Part shown: piece by piece, positions 37,911-49,795 of the stretch
How positions within the stretch are numbered: the stretch's first letter is position 1
Layout: the number at the start of each line of letters is the position of its first letter
Assembly: GCF_033115175.1 (NCBI RefSeq)
Contig: NC_084850.1
Coordinates: 102,301,439-102,365,438 of the forward strand
Source: Lepus europaeus
Taxonomy: Eukaryota; Chordata; Mammalia; Lagomorpha; Leporidae
Direction of reading: 5' to 3'
Length of the DNA: 64,000 bases
The notes under the pieces: generated by a model
Database searches by the model: none
What the model saw: the letters and a program-made list of their open reading frames with translations, nothing else
What the model was told of the DNA's origin: nothing
Made by a program: the position numbers and the translations under genes

Positions 37911-39137
37911 GTGGCAGCCAATTTTAGTGACAAGCTACCTACTGGGACCTCCTATGGTTGAAGGCAGCAGGCTGGGAGGACCAGGGATGGAGGGTGGAGA
38001 GCCAGAGCCAGGCTCTTCTGTTATTGCCGAGGGGTGTTTGTCTCTCCTCACCTTCCCTGCTTCCCTCCAGGCTTTGGAGTTTCTGCCCCTGGCTTGTGTC
38101 TTGATGAGTGTGGATGTCTGTTCCCTTTTGCCCAAGTCTGGGTGGTCCTAACTCAAGGAATACATTGGTGTGTGTACATACATGTCTCTTTCTCTCACTC
38201 CACTTCTTCTCTGTGTGTCTCTGTCCAACAAGAACTCTTCCCCCTTCTTGCTTACTCGCTGAAATTAGACTGTTTCCCATGCCTCTTGCTTACTGTCTCT
38301 CACAGATTGGGTGGAAGCCTGGCTCTGGCTCTGGCTGTCTTTGCTTCCCTCCAGGGACTGTCTGTCAAGTGTGGGCTTGCCTTAGTGTTCCTAGCATCTT
38401 TGTCCTTTTCTTGGTGACCCTCCTTCCACAGTTCACATGTCAGATCCCCTTGTCATATACTCATCACTGCCATCTCTGTACGTGTCCCTGACTGGGGCCT
38501 CCAAGGGTGTAGACACCTCTTGTCACTGGCTGCTGGCAGGAAATGTGGCCTGCTAGACCTACCACCAGAAGGGATGCTAGCCCCAAGCCGCAGAGTCTCA
38601 AGAGCCCTAGTCTACTTGTATGTGGTGAGTACCACCCAAGTGCTGCTTTGGGGCCAGTCTCCCAACTCAAGGGTAGATAGGCCTCAAAGCAGACAATACT
38701 CATGTGGAAAGGGAGCACTCTCCCCCTCCACCCTGCAGTTACTGGGACCATGGAAGTGAAAGGGGCCTGTTAGCCCAGCCACCAAGTACCTGGGTGTATG
38801 GGAGTGGGCAGCCCTATGCAGAGCTCAGCCTGGGGCCCAGAGAACACATTGCCCATCCGGACAGAAACCCTGCGAGGGCACGGATTCGGCTATGTTCTGT
38901 TTACTCAGCAGTGACTGGCACAATGAGGGTGTGATAAAGCACTTGAGATCATTGTGTCTCCTATAGGTGACATTGCCTACCCATCTGCTCTGCGTGCCCT
39001 TCAGGCTTACAGCCGCTGAGGACAGGACCAGCTCCCCACTCCCCCACGCTCTGCCTCATCAGGCTCTCGGGCTCTCAAGAAACCTCCATTGTGTCTAAAC
39101 AAGAGGCTGCACTTAGACTAAAACCGAAAATCCAGCA

Positions 39138-39432
39138 GCAAGCATTTGGCACGGTGGTTAAGATGCCGCTTGGGACGCCCACATCCCACGAGTGGCTGGG
39201 TTCATGTCGCGGCTCTGCTGCCCAGTCCATCTTCCTGCTAATGTACACTCTGGGAGGCAGCAGGTGATGTCGGAAGTGGCTGGATCCCTGCCACCCACAT
39301 GGAAGATCTGTATTGAGTTTCTTACTCCTGGCTTCAGCCTGGCCCAACCTGTTTTCTGGTGGGCACTTGGGGAATGAACCAGCAGATGGAAGATCTCTGT
39401 GTCTCTTTCAAATGGATTAATTTTTTTAAAAA
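39138..39432 (+). repeat. CSINE, diverged
   Basis: Forward older copy, AGCATTTGGCACGGTGG to CTGTGTCTCTTTCAAATGG. Confidence 0.8.
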
Positions 39433-39439
39433 ATCCTGA

Positions 39440-40225
39440 AAATCCATGTTCTAGTATAAACCAGAGTATAGGATTTAGGCAAGAACAGTGCACAGGAGTA
39501 AGGGCAAAGGATCTGAAACAGTTGACGGGCTTCAACTTATTTTTCAGAGAATGTTCCAGTAAAACTTATCCTCTAACATTGTACTCCGAGGGGGCCCAGA
39601 TCACCATGGACCAGGAAAGCTGCAAGAGGCCTGAGTCAGTTTGGAACAGGCACAGCCCGTGTGAGTGCCCTCCGCTGCCCCTTGCCTGCATCCTGGACAC
39701 TCCCCTAACCCTTTCTTCTTTTTTTTTTTTTTTAAAGATTTTATTTATTTATTTGCGAGGTCGAGTTACAGACAGAGAGAGGTAGAGACAGAGAGAAAGG
39801 TCTTCCTTTTTGCCATTGGTTCACCCTCCAATGGCCACTGCGGCCGGCGCATTGCGCTGATCCGAAGCCAGGAGCCAGGTGCTTCTCCTGGTCTCCCATG
39901 CGGGTGCAGGACCCAAGGACCTGGGCCATCCTCCACTGCCTTCCCGGGCCATAGCAGAGAGCTGGCCTGGAAGAGGGGCAACCAGGATAGAATCCGGCAC
40001 CCCAACCGGGACTAGAACCCGGTGTGCCAGTGCCGCAAGGTGGAGGATTAGCCTGTTAAGCCACGGCGCCAGCCCATCCCCTAACCCTTTCTATAAAAGC
40101 CCTGGGGAACTGCTGCTCAGGGAGGCAGTTTCTGGAACTACTTCCCCTCTGGCTCCTTTAAATTAAGCTTTCTTCTGGACAACTCCCGCTTGAGGTTGGT
40201 TATTTGGCAACACCACCAGCAAGTG
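39440..40225 (+). mobile_element. LTR copy A (with CSINE insert)
   Basis: Contains CTTTCTATAAAAGCCCTGGG (a TATA box) and an ATTAAGCTTTCTTC poly-A-signal-like region further on. It aligns with copy B at 41345-42060 over its whole length. No viral gene remains between or beside the two. Confidence 0.6.
39717..40076 (-). repeat. CSINE, young subfamily, with target duplication
   Basis: Reverse copy inside LTR copy A with a perfect 16-bp duplication, tcccctaaccctttct, at 39701-39716 and 40077-40092. Confidence 0.95.
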
Positions 40226-40393
40226 GATCCCTTGTGTCTGCGAATGCTGGCCTCCCATTCTGACTGTGACCAGCACTACCTTTCTCCTCTCATTTTAGTC
40301 CAGGCTTGCTGGCTGCCTCTCTTTTAGCAACTGAATTAAAATATACATACAGAAAAGGATACCTAACAGAAGAGTGTACAAAACTCACTTCTT

Positions 40394-40719
40394 TTTTTAA
40401 AAAAAAAAAGATTTATTTATTTATCTGAAAGGCAAAGTTAGAGAGAGGCAGAGAGAGAGAGGTCTTCCATCCACTGGTTCACTCCCCAAATGGCGGCAGT
40501 GGCTGAAGCTGCACTGATCCAAAGCCAGGAACTAGGAGCTTCTTCCAGGTCTCCCACATGGGTACAGGGGCCCAAGGACTTGGGCCATCTTCTACTGCTT
40601 TCCCAGGCCATAGCAGAGAGCTGGATCAGAAGTGGAGTAGCGGGGACTCGAACTGGTGCCCATAGGGATGCTGGCACTGTAGATGGCGGCTTTACCTGCT
40701 TCACCACAGCGCCAGCCCC
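40394..40719 (-). repeat. CSINE with target duplication
   Basis: Reverse full-length copy. The 15-bp duplication caaaactcacttctt is at 40379-40393 and 40720-40734. Confidence 0.95.
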
Positions 40720-41344
40720 CAAAACTCACTTCTTACAAATTAGATACTCGTCTGGAATCAGTACCCGGGCCAAGAGGAGCTCCCTTCAGGTCCTCCCCAC
40801 CCCCCAAATCCCAAAGGGAACCACTTTGCTGACTTCTAACAATGTAGGGCACTTTGGCTTTGAACTTTTTGTAGGTACAGTAAGACATTTTTGTGTCCAG
40901 GTTCTTTCACCTAGCACAATGTGAGACTGATCGTGCTGTTGCGTACGTGAGTTTCAGTAGTCTGTTCATCCTCATTGCAGTGTTCTGTTTCATTGTATGA
41001 ATGGACCATGCTTCATCGGCTCGAATGTTCCAAAGCATTTGGGTAAGCTTCCCTTCTGTGAACATTCTTGTGTACCTTCTGATGGATGTATGCACTCATT
41101 TCTCTTGGGCATTGTACAAGGAATAAAATTGCTAAATTGTGGAGCAGATTAGTGACTCCACCATCACTTGGCATAACCTTTTTTGTGTTAGCCCTTCTGG
41201 TGGGTGACTGACCTTTCAAGAACCACAGTGGGATGAAAGGGTAGGAGTTGAATGCCAGACGCCAACAATCTGCCAGGCACTGATGGATACCAGGGCTCCC
41301 GCCCTCTGGAATTTCCCAGGGTGGGGGCAGGGGCTGGTGTGAGT

Positions 41345-42060
41345 GGCCAGAGAAAACAATGCTTCTGTAGCCAAGAGTGCAGGATTTAGACAAGAGGAGG
41401 CCACCAGAACACGGGCAGAGAATCTGAAGCAGTTTGTCCATTGGAGCTGGTTTTTCAGACCATGTTCCAGGAAAACTTAGATTACGGTATGTATTTAAAG
41501 GGGCCCAGGCCACTGTGGACAAAGGAAGCTGCACGGGTCTGAGAGTTTTGTCTTTTTTTTTTTTTTTTGAAAAGCAGAGTTTGAAGGAGAGACAGAGATA
41601 GAGAGACCTTCCATCCGCTGGTTCACTCCCCAAATAGCCATTAACAGCCAGAGCTGGGTCAGACTGAAGCCAGGGGCCAGGAGCTTCTTCCGAGTCTCCC
41701 ACATGCGTGTAGGAACCCAAGAACTCAGGCCATCTTCCACTGCTTTCCAAGGCTCATTAGCAGGGAGCTGGATGAGAAGTGGAGCAGCTGGGAATTGAAC
41801 TGGCACCTCCAGTCTGAGAGTTTTGAACATAGGATGTCTGGATATGTGTGCTGCTTGAGAGGAGCGGCCCTTCCACTCCCCCTTGCCTGCACCCTGAGTG
41901 CTCCCCCAACCCTTGCTATAGGAGCCCTGGCAAACTGCCTCCCCAGAGGGAACCATTCCTTCCCTGTGTCTGCTCGTCACGGGGATACAGTTTTCCTCTG
42001 AGCAACTCCTGCCTGAGGCCAGTTATCTGGCAACCCCCCCGCCCCCGAGTTGAACAGATC
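41345..42060 (+). mobile_element. LTR copy B (with CSINE insert)
   Basis: Related to copy A: GGATTTAGACAAGAGGAGG, CCATGTTCCAGGAAAACTTA, CCAACCCTTGCTATAGGAGC and GCCAGTTATCTGGCAAC all have counterparts there. The TATA equivalent is changed. A third partial copy of the family's 5' segment may lie at 42160-42260. Confidence 0.6.
41551..41811 (-). repeat. CSINE with target duplication
   Basis: Reverse copy inside LTR copy B with a perfect 14-bp duplication, gtctgagagttttg, at 41537-41550 and 41812-41825. Confidence 0.93.
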
Positions 42061-42269
42061 CTTTATGTGTGCTATCCTTTTCACCGCTCCATCTGCACCC
42101 AAGGCCATTTGAACCTTGCTATTTCGGACCCAACCTTCTTTATCCTTCTGTCTAACTGCATTTGGGTAACTTTTTTTCAAAAAATGTTCCAATAAAGCTG
42201 CTCTTGCAACATTGTACTCATGAACAAGGAAGGCTACAAGAGGCCTGGGGTGGAACATACAATGTATGC

Positions 42270-43000
42270 AGATGTGTGAACAAGACACACAGTCCCTTGT
42301 AGCAGGCACGGCAGGTTCCTGCCCACAACTCCCAAGGCCTCACTGCTCCAGTGGTGCTGACCAACTTCCTGTCGCCAGGGTCTAGATTGCTCTGCCAGGG
42401 GTCAGGCTGGATGTCCCAGGCAATGAGCCCCCTCTGGAAGCAGCCCTCAACCCCTGACTGATGAGAGTTGGTAGATAAATCCCCTTCCCCTTCTGCCTCC
42501 CAGAGAGGCCAGCTCTAAGTGTGCGTTCTCCAGCAAACCCCAGAACCAGCAGTGCGAATGCGCGCCAGTTGTCCGCAGAGCCCAGTGGCTGCAGTGGGTG
42601 CCTTCTCCATCGTCTCTCTTCTTTAGTTCCTGAGTCACTTCCTAAGTAAACTGATTTCAGTCCCTGTCTCTGGATATGCTTCTGTACGGACCCAAACCAA
42701 GGCAGTTTCTGTCCTCCAGGAGTTCACAGGGTGGTGGGCCTGCCTGAAAGTCAACAGGACTTCCATCAGCAGATGAGACAGGTTCTACCAAAGACCAGTG
42801 TGGCTGGGATATTGTGAGCAGAAGCATGGCTAGAGATGACTGGAACCTGTCAGGGGCCAGATCCATAAGGTTGTGATTGGCAAGAGTTCAGATTTTACAC
42901 ATTCAGATTTTACACACGGCACAAAGTTCACTGGAAACTTACTGCAAATCCAGATTAGCAAAACCCATCCCAGACAATTCTGCACTAAGGGGGATTGCTT
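42270..43000. other. Intergenic, no feature recognised
   Basis: No gene or named repeat seen. A short direct repeat (TTCAGATTTTACACA) occurs at 42888-42902 and 42903-42916. Confidence 0.6.
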
Positions 43001-43002
43001 AC

Positions 43003-43318
43003 TGTTTATTTTTTATTTTTTATTTGACAGATAGAGTTAGACAGTGAGAGAGAGAGAAAGGTCTTCCTTCCGTTGGTTCACCCCCAAAATGGCCGCTATG
43101 GCTGGTGCTGCACCAATCCGAAGCCAGGAACCAGGTGCTTCTTCCTGGTCTCCCATGCGGGTGCAGGGGCCCAAGCACTTGGGCCATCCTCCACTGCCCT
43201 CCCGGGCCACAGTAGAGAGCTGGACTGGAAGAGGAGCAACCGGGACCAGAACCTGGTGCCCATATGGGATGCCGGTGCCGCAGGTGGAGGATTAACCAAG
43301 TGAGCCATGGCACCAGCC
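43003..43318 (-). repeat. CSINE
   Basis: Reverse copy. Flanks tgcttactgttt / tgcttaccgttt are a one-mismatch target duplication. Confidence 0.92.
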
Positions 43319-43409
43319 CCTGCTTACCGTTTTTCTCATGGATCATCCAGGATATGAAAACGAAATATCATACCAGATGCACAGTGGCTATTACAATATT
43401 CTCCTTTCA

Positions 43410-43800
43410 CCTGTGCAGGATACATTTCAAGACACCCAACCTGTAACACCCAAACCACACACGCACACTCACTGTGCTTTTTCCTATAAACATATATCTG
43501 TGATAAAGTGTATACAATAGGCATGGTAAGGGATTTAACAATAGTAAAATAGAACAAATTATAACAAGTAATAAAATTGCCAGCATTACTATTCTTATGC
43601 TTTAGGACCATTCTTATGCAAAATAAAGGTAACTCAGATGTGACTGTGCTGGTCAGAGTGTTGAAGGGCGCACAATTTAAAACTTCAGAATTGTTGGCTT
43701 TGGAATTTTCCATCTAATATCTCTGGACCTTAGTTAATCATGGGTAACTGAAATCATGGAAAGTGAAACCATGTGTTAAGGGAGGGCTACTATACTGATC
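43410..43800 (+). mobile_element. Tigger-like DNA transposon fragment
   Basis: GATACATTTCAAGACACCCA, TTTTTCCTATAAACATATAT, AAATAGAACAAATTATAACA and, at the end, GGGTAACTGAAATCATGGAA with TTAAGGGAGGGCTAC follow pogo/Tigger elements. No transposase frame remains. Confidence 0.7.
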
Positions 43801-44031
43801 GATATTATAATCACCACCAAATATATTAAGCAGCTAAAACTGTGGACTTGAAAATGTAGTAGGAGAAAACTGGTGGAAGGATCCAATATGGGCCTGCAGA
43901 TTTTGATCCTGAAATATTAGACTGGGTAGTAACTGGCTGCAAATAAAGTTCAGTTCAGAATGACGGAAGGACCTCCTGGGTTCCTGGGACTGTGATACAG
44001 CAAGGAACAAAAGATTGAAAAAACAGTGCCC

Positions 44032-44350
44032 TCGGGGCCGGTGCCATGGCGCAGTAGGTTAATCCTCCGCCTGCAGTGCTGGCATCCCATATGGGCACCA
44101 GTTCTAGTCCTGCTGCTTGTCTTCCAATCCTGCTCTCTACTATGGCCTAGGAAAGCAGTAGAAGATGGCCCACGTGCTTGGGCCCCTGCACCCATGTGGG
44201 AGATCTGGAGGTCGCTCCTGGCTTCAGCCTGGCCCAGCCCTGGCCATTGTGGCCATCTGGGGGAGAGAATCAGTGGATGGAAGATCTTCCTCCCCCTACC
44301 CCCTGTAACTTTTCCTTTCAAATAAATAACTACATTTTTAAGAATAAATA
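44032..44350 (+). repeat. CSINE
   Basis: Forward copy, CTCGGGGCCGGTGCCATGGC to AAATAAATAACTAC. 44351-44940 is unassigned intergenic DNA. Confidence 0.9.
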
Positions 44351-44939
44351 AATAAAAATGAAGCCCAAAGGGGGAATCAGGAAGCTGGAGCTGGGGGAAG
44401 GACGTTCAGACCTTGGTGAAAGGGTGATTATTGGAGAGAAAACAATGTGAAGGAAACAAAAGATGAACTCTACAGATGAAGGAGCTCTTTTCACAGAAGG
44501 AAAGACCCTGAAGCAAGAATGTGCCTGTGATGTTCAAGGAGCTGTCTGGAGGGAGCTAAAATTGCTTAAATTTGATACAGATAAGAGAACTGATATATGG
44601 CTTAAATTATCACCATAAAAATTAACCAGAAAAGAAATAACCCCTCTGTAAATTATTTCAGGAAATGAAAACAACAAAAGTTGGCTTTGGATTTACTGCA
44701 CCACAGGATGACACTGATCAAGAAGTGAAGTTCACTCAGGAGAATTCACTCTAGAGCAAGCTTTCTCAACAGAAATTCACCCGAACTGGTCACATTCCAA
44801 TTTCCCATGCTGGTTCTATTTGGAAGCAGAGCTGACACATCAGACGTCAGTTGTACACGAGTTAGGATGGGTGACCCCAGGGCCAACTGAAGGGCCAGGA
44901 TCCAGGCAGCAACCATTACCTGTACATCAGTGTGAAGAA

Positions 44940-45015
44940 GGGTTCATTCACTCGTTCAATCATTTATTCATCCCACAAATACTTACCAAGTGCCTGCTCT
45001 GTGATGGGATATAGT
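44940..45015 (+). repeat. L2 fragment
   Basis: TTCACTCGTTCAATCATTTA followed by ACTTACCAAGTGCCTGCTCT is L2 3'-end wording. A possible continuation is at 45640-45760. Confidence 0.65.
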
Positions 45016-45042
45016 AGTGCATAAATCAGGTGAAATGGTGTG

Positions 45043-45630
45043 GGCATTTGCCCTAGCAGTTGAGACTCCACTTAATGACACCTGCACCCCATATCAGAGT
45101 ACTGAGGTGTGATGCTTGGATTCAGATTTTTTTTTCTACAAATAGTGTGAGAGAGAGACAGAAAGGTCTTCATTCCATTGGTTCACCCCCCAAATGGCTG
45201 CTACGGCCAGCGCTGCACCGATCCAAAGTCAGGAGCCAGGTGCCTCCTCCTGGTTTCTCATGCAGGTGCAGGGGCCCAAGCACTTGGGCCATCCTCCACT
45301 GCCTTCCTGGGTCACAGGAGAGCTGGACTAGAAGAGAAGCAACCGGGACTAGAACCTGGCACCCATATGGGATGCTGGCGCCACAGGCGGAGGATTAACC
45401 AGGTGAGCCACAGCGCCGGCCCCGGATTCAGATCTTGACTCCAGCTTCCTGCTAATACAGACCCTGGGAGGCAGCAGTGGTAGCTCAAGTAGTTGGGTCC
45501 CTCCTACCCCATGTGGAAGACCTGGATTGAGTTTCAGGCTCCTGGCTTCGTTCTGGCCTTGTTCCAGTTGTTGTAGGCCTTTGGGGAGTGAACCAGTGAA
45601 TTGGAGCTCTGTCTGTCTCTCTTTCTCACA
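45043..45630 (+). repeat. CSINE interrupted by a reverse CSINE
   Basis: Head at 45043-45127 (GCATTTGCCCTAGCAG), body at 45424-45630. Confidence 0.8.
45128..45423 (-). repeat. CSINE nested in a CSINE
   Basis: Reverse copy with a 10-bp duplication, ggattcagat, at 45118-45127 and 45424-45433. Confidence 0.92.
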
Positions 45631-45934
45631 GAGAAATAGTACAGTAAAACACCCCAAAATTCCTGCCTTTTTTGAGCTGATATCTAGTATAGGAGATAGA
45701 TAAATTTCAAGACCAAATAATTTTGGGTAATGATAATCACTAGATAAACAAGTAACATATATAAGCTGGTGCTGTGCACATGCATGGGTGTGAACACCCA
45801 CAAGCATGTGTATCTGTAGAAATTCTAGCTAGAGTGGTCAGGGTAGAGGCCCCATTAAAAAGATGTCATTTGAGAAAGACCCAAAGAAGGTGTCTAATTG
45901 AAGAGTACTTTGAAACAAGCACTCAAGTTTGGGG

Positions 45935-46130
45935 ACAATCAAACTTAGTGGTTAGGGGTACATCTTTTGGAGCCAGATGGCCTAGATTCACATCACAACC
46001 ACCTCTAAACTAAATGTGTGACCTTTTGCCCCTTTTCCACCTCTGTACAGTGGGGGCCATTGATGTTAACTACCAGATATAGATAGCAAGAGGCTTGAGT
46101 GCTTACCACATTACTTGACACAGATGAGCT
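45935..46130 (+). repeat. MIR SINE
   Basis: AGTGGTTAGGGGTACATCTT, AAATGTGTGACCTTTTGCCC and TTCCACCTCTGTACAGTGGG are forward MIR landmarks. Confidence 0.75.
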
Positions 46131-46194
46131 ATCTGTACACATTGGCTGAATGAAATGATGGAGGCAGGGAGGCAGCTAGCAAGGAGGAGCTGAG

Positions 46195-46376
46195 GGGCTG
46201 GCATTGTGGGCGTTCTTCCAGGTCTCCCACGTGGGTGCAGGGGCCCAAGGACTTGGGCCATCTTCTACTGCCTTCCCAGGCCGTAGCAGAGAGCTGGACC
46301 GGAAGTGGAGCAGCAACCATATGGGATGCTGGTACTGCAGACTGGGGCTTTAACCCACTGCACCACAGAGCCGGCC
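46195..46376 (-). repeat. CSINE, truncated
   Basis: Reverse copy without GA tail, ending CCACAGAGCCGGCCCC directly against a forward copy. Confidence 0.85.
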
Positions 46377-46635
46377 CCTGCTCCACTTCTGATCATGGTC
46401 TCTGCTAATGGCCTGGAAAAGCAGCACAGTGGAAGATGGCCCAAATTCTTGGGCCCCTGCACCCATGCAGGAGACCCAAAAGAAGCTTCTGCCTCCTGGC
46501 TTCTGCCTGGCTCAGCCATTTGGGGAGTGAATGAGCAGATGGATCTCTCTGTCTCTTTCTCTGTAACCCTGACTTTCAAAGTAAATAAATCTCTTTTATA
46601 CATATACATTTATTTAATCAGAACAATAAATAAAT
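46377..46635 (+). repeat. CSINE, head missing
   Basis: Forward copy starting inside the element at TGCTCCACTTCTGATC and ending AATAAATAAATCTTAAC. With the preceding copy it forms a head-to-head inverted pair. Confidence 0.83.
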
Positions 46636-46659
46636 CTTAACAAAACAAGGTGGAGCTGA

Positions 46660-47045
46660 GGTCATTGTAATTGTAATAAAATTACCATGACTGACACTCC
46701 TACTCCCGTCATGCACCTGATGCCATGATGCTTCTGAGATTTCTAAAGAAGGGCAAGGAAATGAGTGGCACTCAATCCCCGCCCCAGACACCACTCATGA
46801 ATAATCCATTAAACCCCACCCCAGTCACCATCCCCTATGCCCCCAGTTCATTCAAAGGGCTGGACTTGAATCAAACGTTATCGAGTGTAGCTCTCTCTTA
46901 AGCATGCCCACACTCCTTCTTGAATGTATGCTTTGCTTCGCATGCAAATAAATCTTGCTTCTCTGCTAATCTTCACCTACATCTCACCCTTGAATTCCTT
47001 CTTGTGTTAGAGACAAGAACCTGGACTCAGCCACCCCATGACAGA
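46660..47045 (+). mobile_element. ERV1-type solo LTR (R-U5 part clear)
   Basis: GCATGCAAATAAATCTTGCT (poly-A signal), CTAATCTTCACC and AGACAAGAACCTGGACTC follow the 3' half of ERV1/MER4-type LTRs. No internal viral sequence is beside it. Confidence 0.65.
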
Positions 47046-47061
47046 ATGAGTCTTCTTTAAT

Positions 47062-47384
47062 TTTTTTAAAATATTTTATTTATTTGAGAGGTAGAATTAT
47101 AGACAGAAACAGGGAGAGACAGAAAAGTTTCCCATCTGCTGGTTCACTCCCCAAATGGCTGCAATGGCCAGAGCTGGGCTGATCTGATCTGAAGCCAGGA
47201 GCTTTTTCCAGGTCTCTCGTGTGGGTGCAGGTGTCCAAGCACTTGGGCCATCTTCTGCTGCTTTTCCAGGCCATAAGCAGAGAGCTGGATTGGAAGAAGA
47301 ACAGCCGGGACATGAACCGGGTCCATATGGGATGCCGGCACTGCAGGCGGAGGCTTAGCCTACTATGCCACAGCGCCAGCCCGC
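47062..47384 (-). repeat. CSINE with target duplication
   Basis: Reverse copy in the LTR end. The 15-bp duplication tgagtcttctttaat is at 47047-47061 and 47385-47399. Confidence 0.95.
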
Positions 47385-47434
47385 TGAGTCTTCTTTAATA
47401 TTAATGTAGTGATCATGGGAGTTTTAAAATATAT

Positions 47435-47655
47435 GCCCTTAGCACCGGTTCTAGTCCCGGTTGCTCCTCTTCCAGTCTAGCTCTCTGCTGTGGCCCAGGA
47501 GGCTGGTGGAGGATGGCCCAAGTGCTTGCGCCCCTGCACCCGTGTGGGAGACCAGGAAGAAGCACCTGGCTCCTGGCTTTGGATTGGCGCAGCGCCGGCC
47601 ATGATGGCCATTTTGGGAGTGAGCCAATGGAAGGAGGACCTTTCTCTGTCTCTCT
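47435..47655 (+). repeat. CSINE, head missing
   Basis: Forward copy from GCACCGGTTCTAGTCCCGG to TCTCTCTCACTGTCTAC, ending in an (AT)n run. Confidence 0.88.
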
Positions 47656-47663
47656 CACTGTCT

Positions 47664-47668
<5 letters not shown>

Positions 47669-47697
<29 letters not shown>
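47669..47697. repeat. (AT)n microsatellite
   Basis: About 14 AT units, replacing the usual CSINE tail. Confidence 0.95.
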
Positions 47698-47699
<2 letters not shown>

Positions 47700-47830
47700 C
47701 TTAAAAAAGGAATGGTGGGACCCATGGTGTTGAGAAAGTTCTGATTGTGGACCTGAGATAGAAGGTGGTTTGGGAACCCTGGCAATCATGATGGCAAGGT
47801 TTTGTGTTTGGCATTGAAAGCAGTGGTTCC

Positions 47831-48148
47831 ATGGGGCCAGCGCTGTGGCATAGCAGATAAAGCCACTGCCTGCAGTGCCGGCATCCCATTTGGCCGCCGG
47901 TTCAAATCCCAGCTGCGCCATTTCCGATCCAGCTCTCTGCTGTGGCCTGGGAAAACAATGGAAGATGGTCCAAGTGCTTGGGCCCCTGCACCCACGTGGG
48001 AGACCCAGAAGAATCTCCTGGCTCCTGGCTTTGGATCAGTGCAGCTCTGGCCATTGCAGCCATCTGGGGAGTGAACCAGCAGATGGAAACCTCTCTCTTT
48101 GTGTAACTCTGACTTTCAAATAAATAAATAAATCTTAAAAAAAAAAAA
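47831..48148 (+). repeat. CSINE with target duplication
   Basis: Forward full-length copy ending in AAATAAATAAATCTT and poly-A. The 14-bp duplication aaagcagtggttcc is at 47817-47830 and 48149-48162. Confidence 0.95.
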
Positions 48149-48599
48149 AAAGCAGTGGTTCCTGGAGATAAACTTTGAAAAGTACATCCAGTTGGGACTT
48201 GAGCAGTGGCTGTCAGAAAACCTGCATGGTTCTTAGAATCAGTCTTCTCAAAGGCAGAGAGGGTTGTGGGAAACTGCAGGGCGCAAAGTGAGGCTCTGGG
48301 GCCCCAGCTGAAACTTAGGGAAGCTGATGATTGCCACAGGTGTAATTCAGTGTATACCTGCGGGGGCTCTGAAATGCTACAGCCTCACCTCCTTCAAGTC
48401 TGGTAAACATCAGCTTCTCAAAGAGAACCCCCCCTTCACTAAACGTCCAATCCCCACTCCCAATCCACCTGTATTATTTATTCTCCATGCTTAGTAGAGG
48501 TGTTTTCCCTTCCATAGCATACACAGACTACATTGTGTATAGCATCCTTTCAGTTATGGCCATGACACCAGGACTTTAAAAATAAATCGTTGTTTCAAT

Positions 48600-48676
48600 G
48601 AAAGGAGAGAGGAGAAGGGGAGGGAGGAGGGGAGAAGGGGAGAGAGGAAGGAAGGGAAAGGAAAGGAAGGAAGGAG
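48600..48676. repeat. GGAA/GGGA purine-rich simple repeat
   Basis: Nearly pure purine on the plus strand. 48163-48599 and 48677-48890 hold no recognised feature. Confidence 0.85.
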
Positions 48677-48894
48677 CCCAGCAAAAGCCCCACACTAAGA
48701 AGATAAGGCAGGACTGGTGTGCTGGAGGCAGATCGCACAGGATTTCAGAGATGTGTATATGTGTGGTTATTTAGAGATATATTTAAATGTTATGTCTACA
48801 AAGCCTGGGCATGCCAAGACTTTACCCACAGGGGAATGCCAAACCTGGGAATGGGTTTATTAGAAAAAAAGAGTGATCACAATTTGAGTCCAGA

Positions 48895-49620
48895 TAGGCC
48901 ACATGCCAACAGAGTGGCCTTGGGAAAGGCACTTACTTTCTTTGTACCTGTTTCCTTTTGTAGGAAAGGGTGATCAGGTACCTAACCCACAGGGTGGCTA
49001 ATAACCTTAAGCAAGGCTGTAATAGTAATAATGTAATAGTGATAAATGCTGACATGTATCCAGAGCTAACTGTCCTAATCACTTCACATGTATAATTGCC
49101 CCCATTGTTTACAGATGAGAACAACTAAGCCCCGTTCCAGGGCAACCTTTAAACTGCTTGGGTTCAAATCCCAGCTCTGTCACTTTACAGATCTTTCCCT
49201 ATCATTTTTTTAAAGATTTATTTAATTTATTTGAAAGAGTACAGTGAGAGGTAGAGACAGAGAGAGAGGTTTTCTATCCACTGGTTCACTGCCCAAGTGG
49301 CTGCAATGGTTGGAGCTGGGCCAATCCGAAGCCAGGAGCCAGGAGCTTCTTCCAGGCCTCCCACGTTGGTGCAGGGACCTAAGGACTTGGGCCATCCTCC
49401 GCTGCTTTCTCAGGCCACAGCAGAGACCTTATGGGAAGTGGGGCAACTGGGACTAGAACCGGTGTCTATATGGGATGCCCGCACTGCAGGCCAGTGCTTT
49501 AACCCGCGGTGCCACAGCGCTGGCCCCTTGCTATCTTTAGCATGGGGAAAACCAAGGTGTCTACTTGTGAGGATTAATGAGGTAATATGTGAAAGGCATG
49601 TAGAATCATTCCTAGTACAT
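48895..49620. repeat. MIR pieces (mixed orientation) around a CSINE
   Basis: Forward MIR at about 48895-49005, reverse at about 49030-49130, and forward at 49150-49205 resuming after the CSINE at 49528-49620 (GTGAGGATTAATGAGGTAAT). Confidence 0.65.
49208..49527 (-). repeat. CSINE
   Basis: Reverse full-length copy, AAAGATTTATTTAATTTATT to GCCACAGCGCTGGCCCC. Confidence 0.92.
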
Positions 49621-49623
49621 ATA

Positions 49624-49795
49624 AGGGCACTTCAAAAAGTTTATGGGGAAAATGGAATTAAAAGATACATTTATTTTGGTCCAAAAATTTTGAAATCTGT
49701 GCATATGAAAGAGCTGCAAAAAACTTATGGAAAATGCATATTGTGAGAAACAATGCATGGATTTCAAATATTCTTGCACCAAAATAAACTTTATT
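49624..49795. mobile_element. Palindromic mariner-like MITE
   Basis: The left half (GGCACTTCAAAAAGTTTATG ... TTTATTTTGGTCCAAAAATT) is repeated in reverse in the right half (ATTTCAAATATTCTTGCACC, AAAATAAACTTTAT), so the segment can fold on itself. The family is a guess from the CTTCAAAAAGTTT-type terminus. Confidence 0.5.

Noticed and set aside
39665-40015. Open frames of 60-130 codons with ERERE, SLSLS, GPSSTAFPG-type text, here and in dozens of other places
   Set aside because: Each lies within a CSINE copy and recurs with it. They are translations of repeat sequence, not genes.
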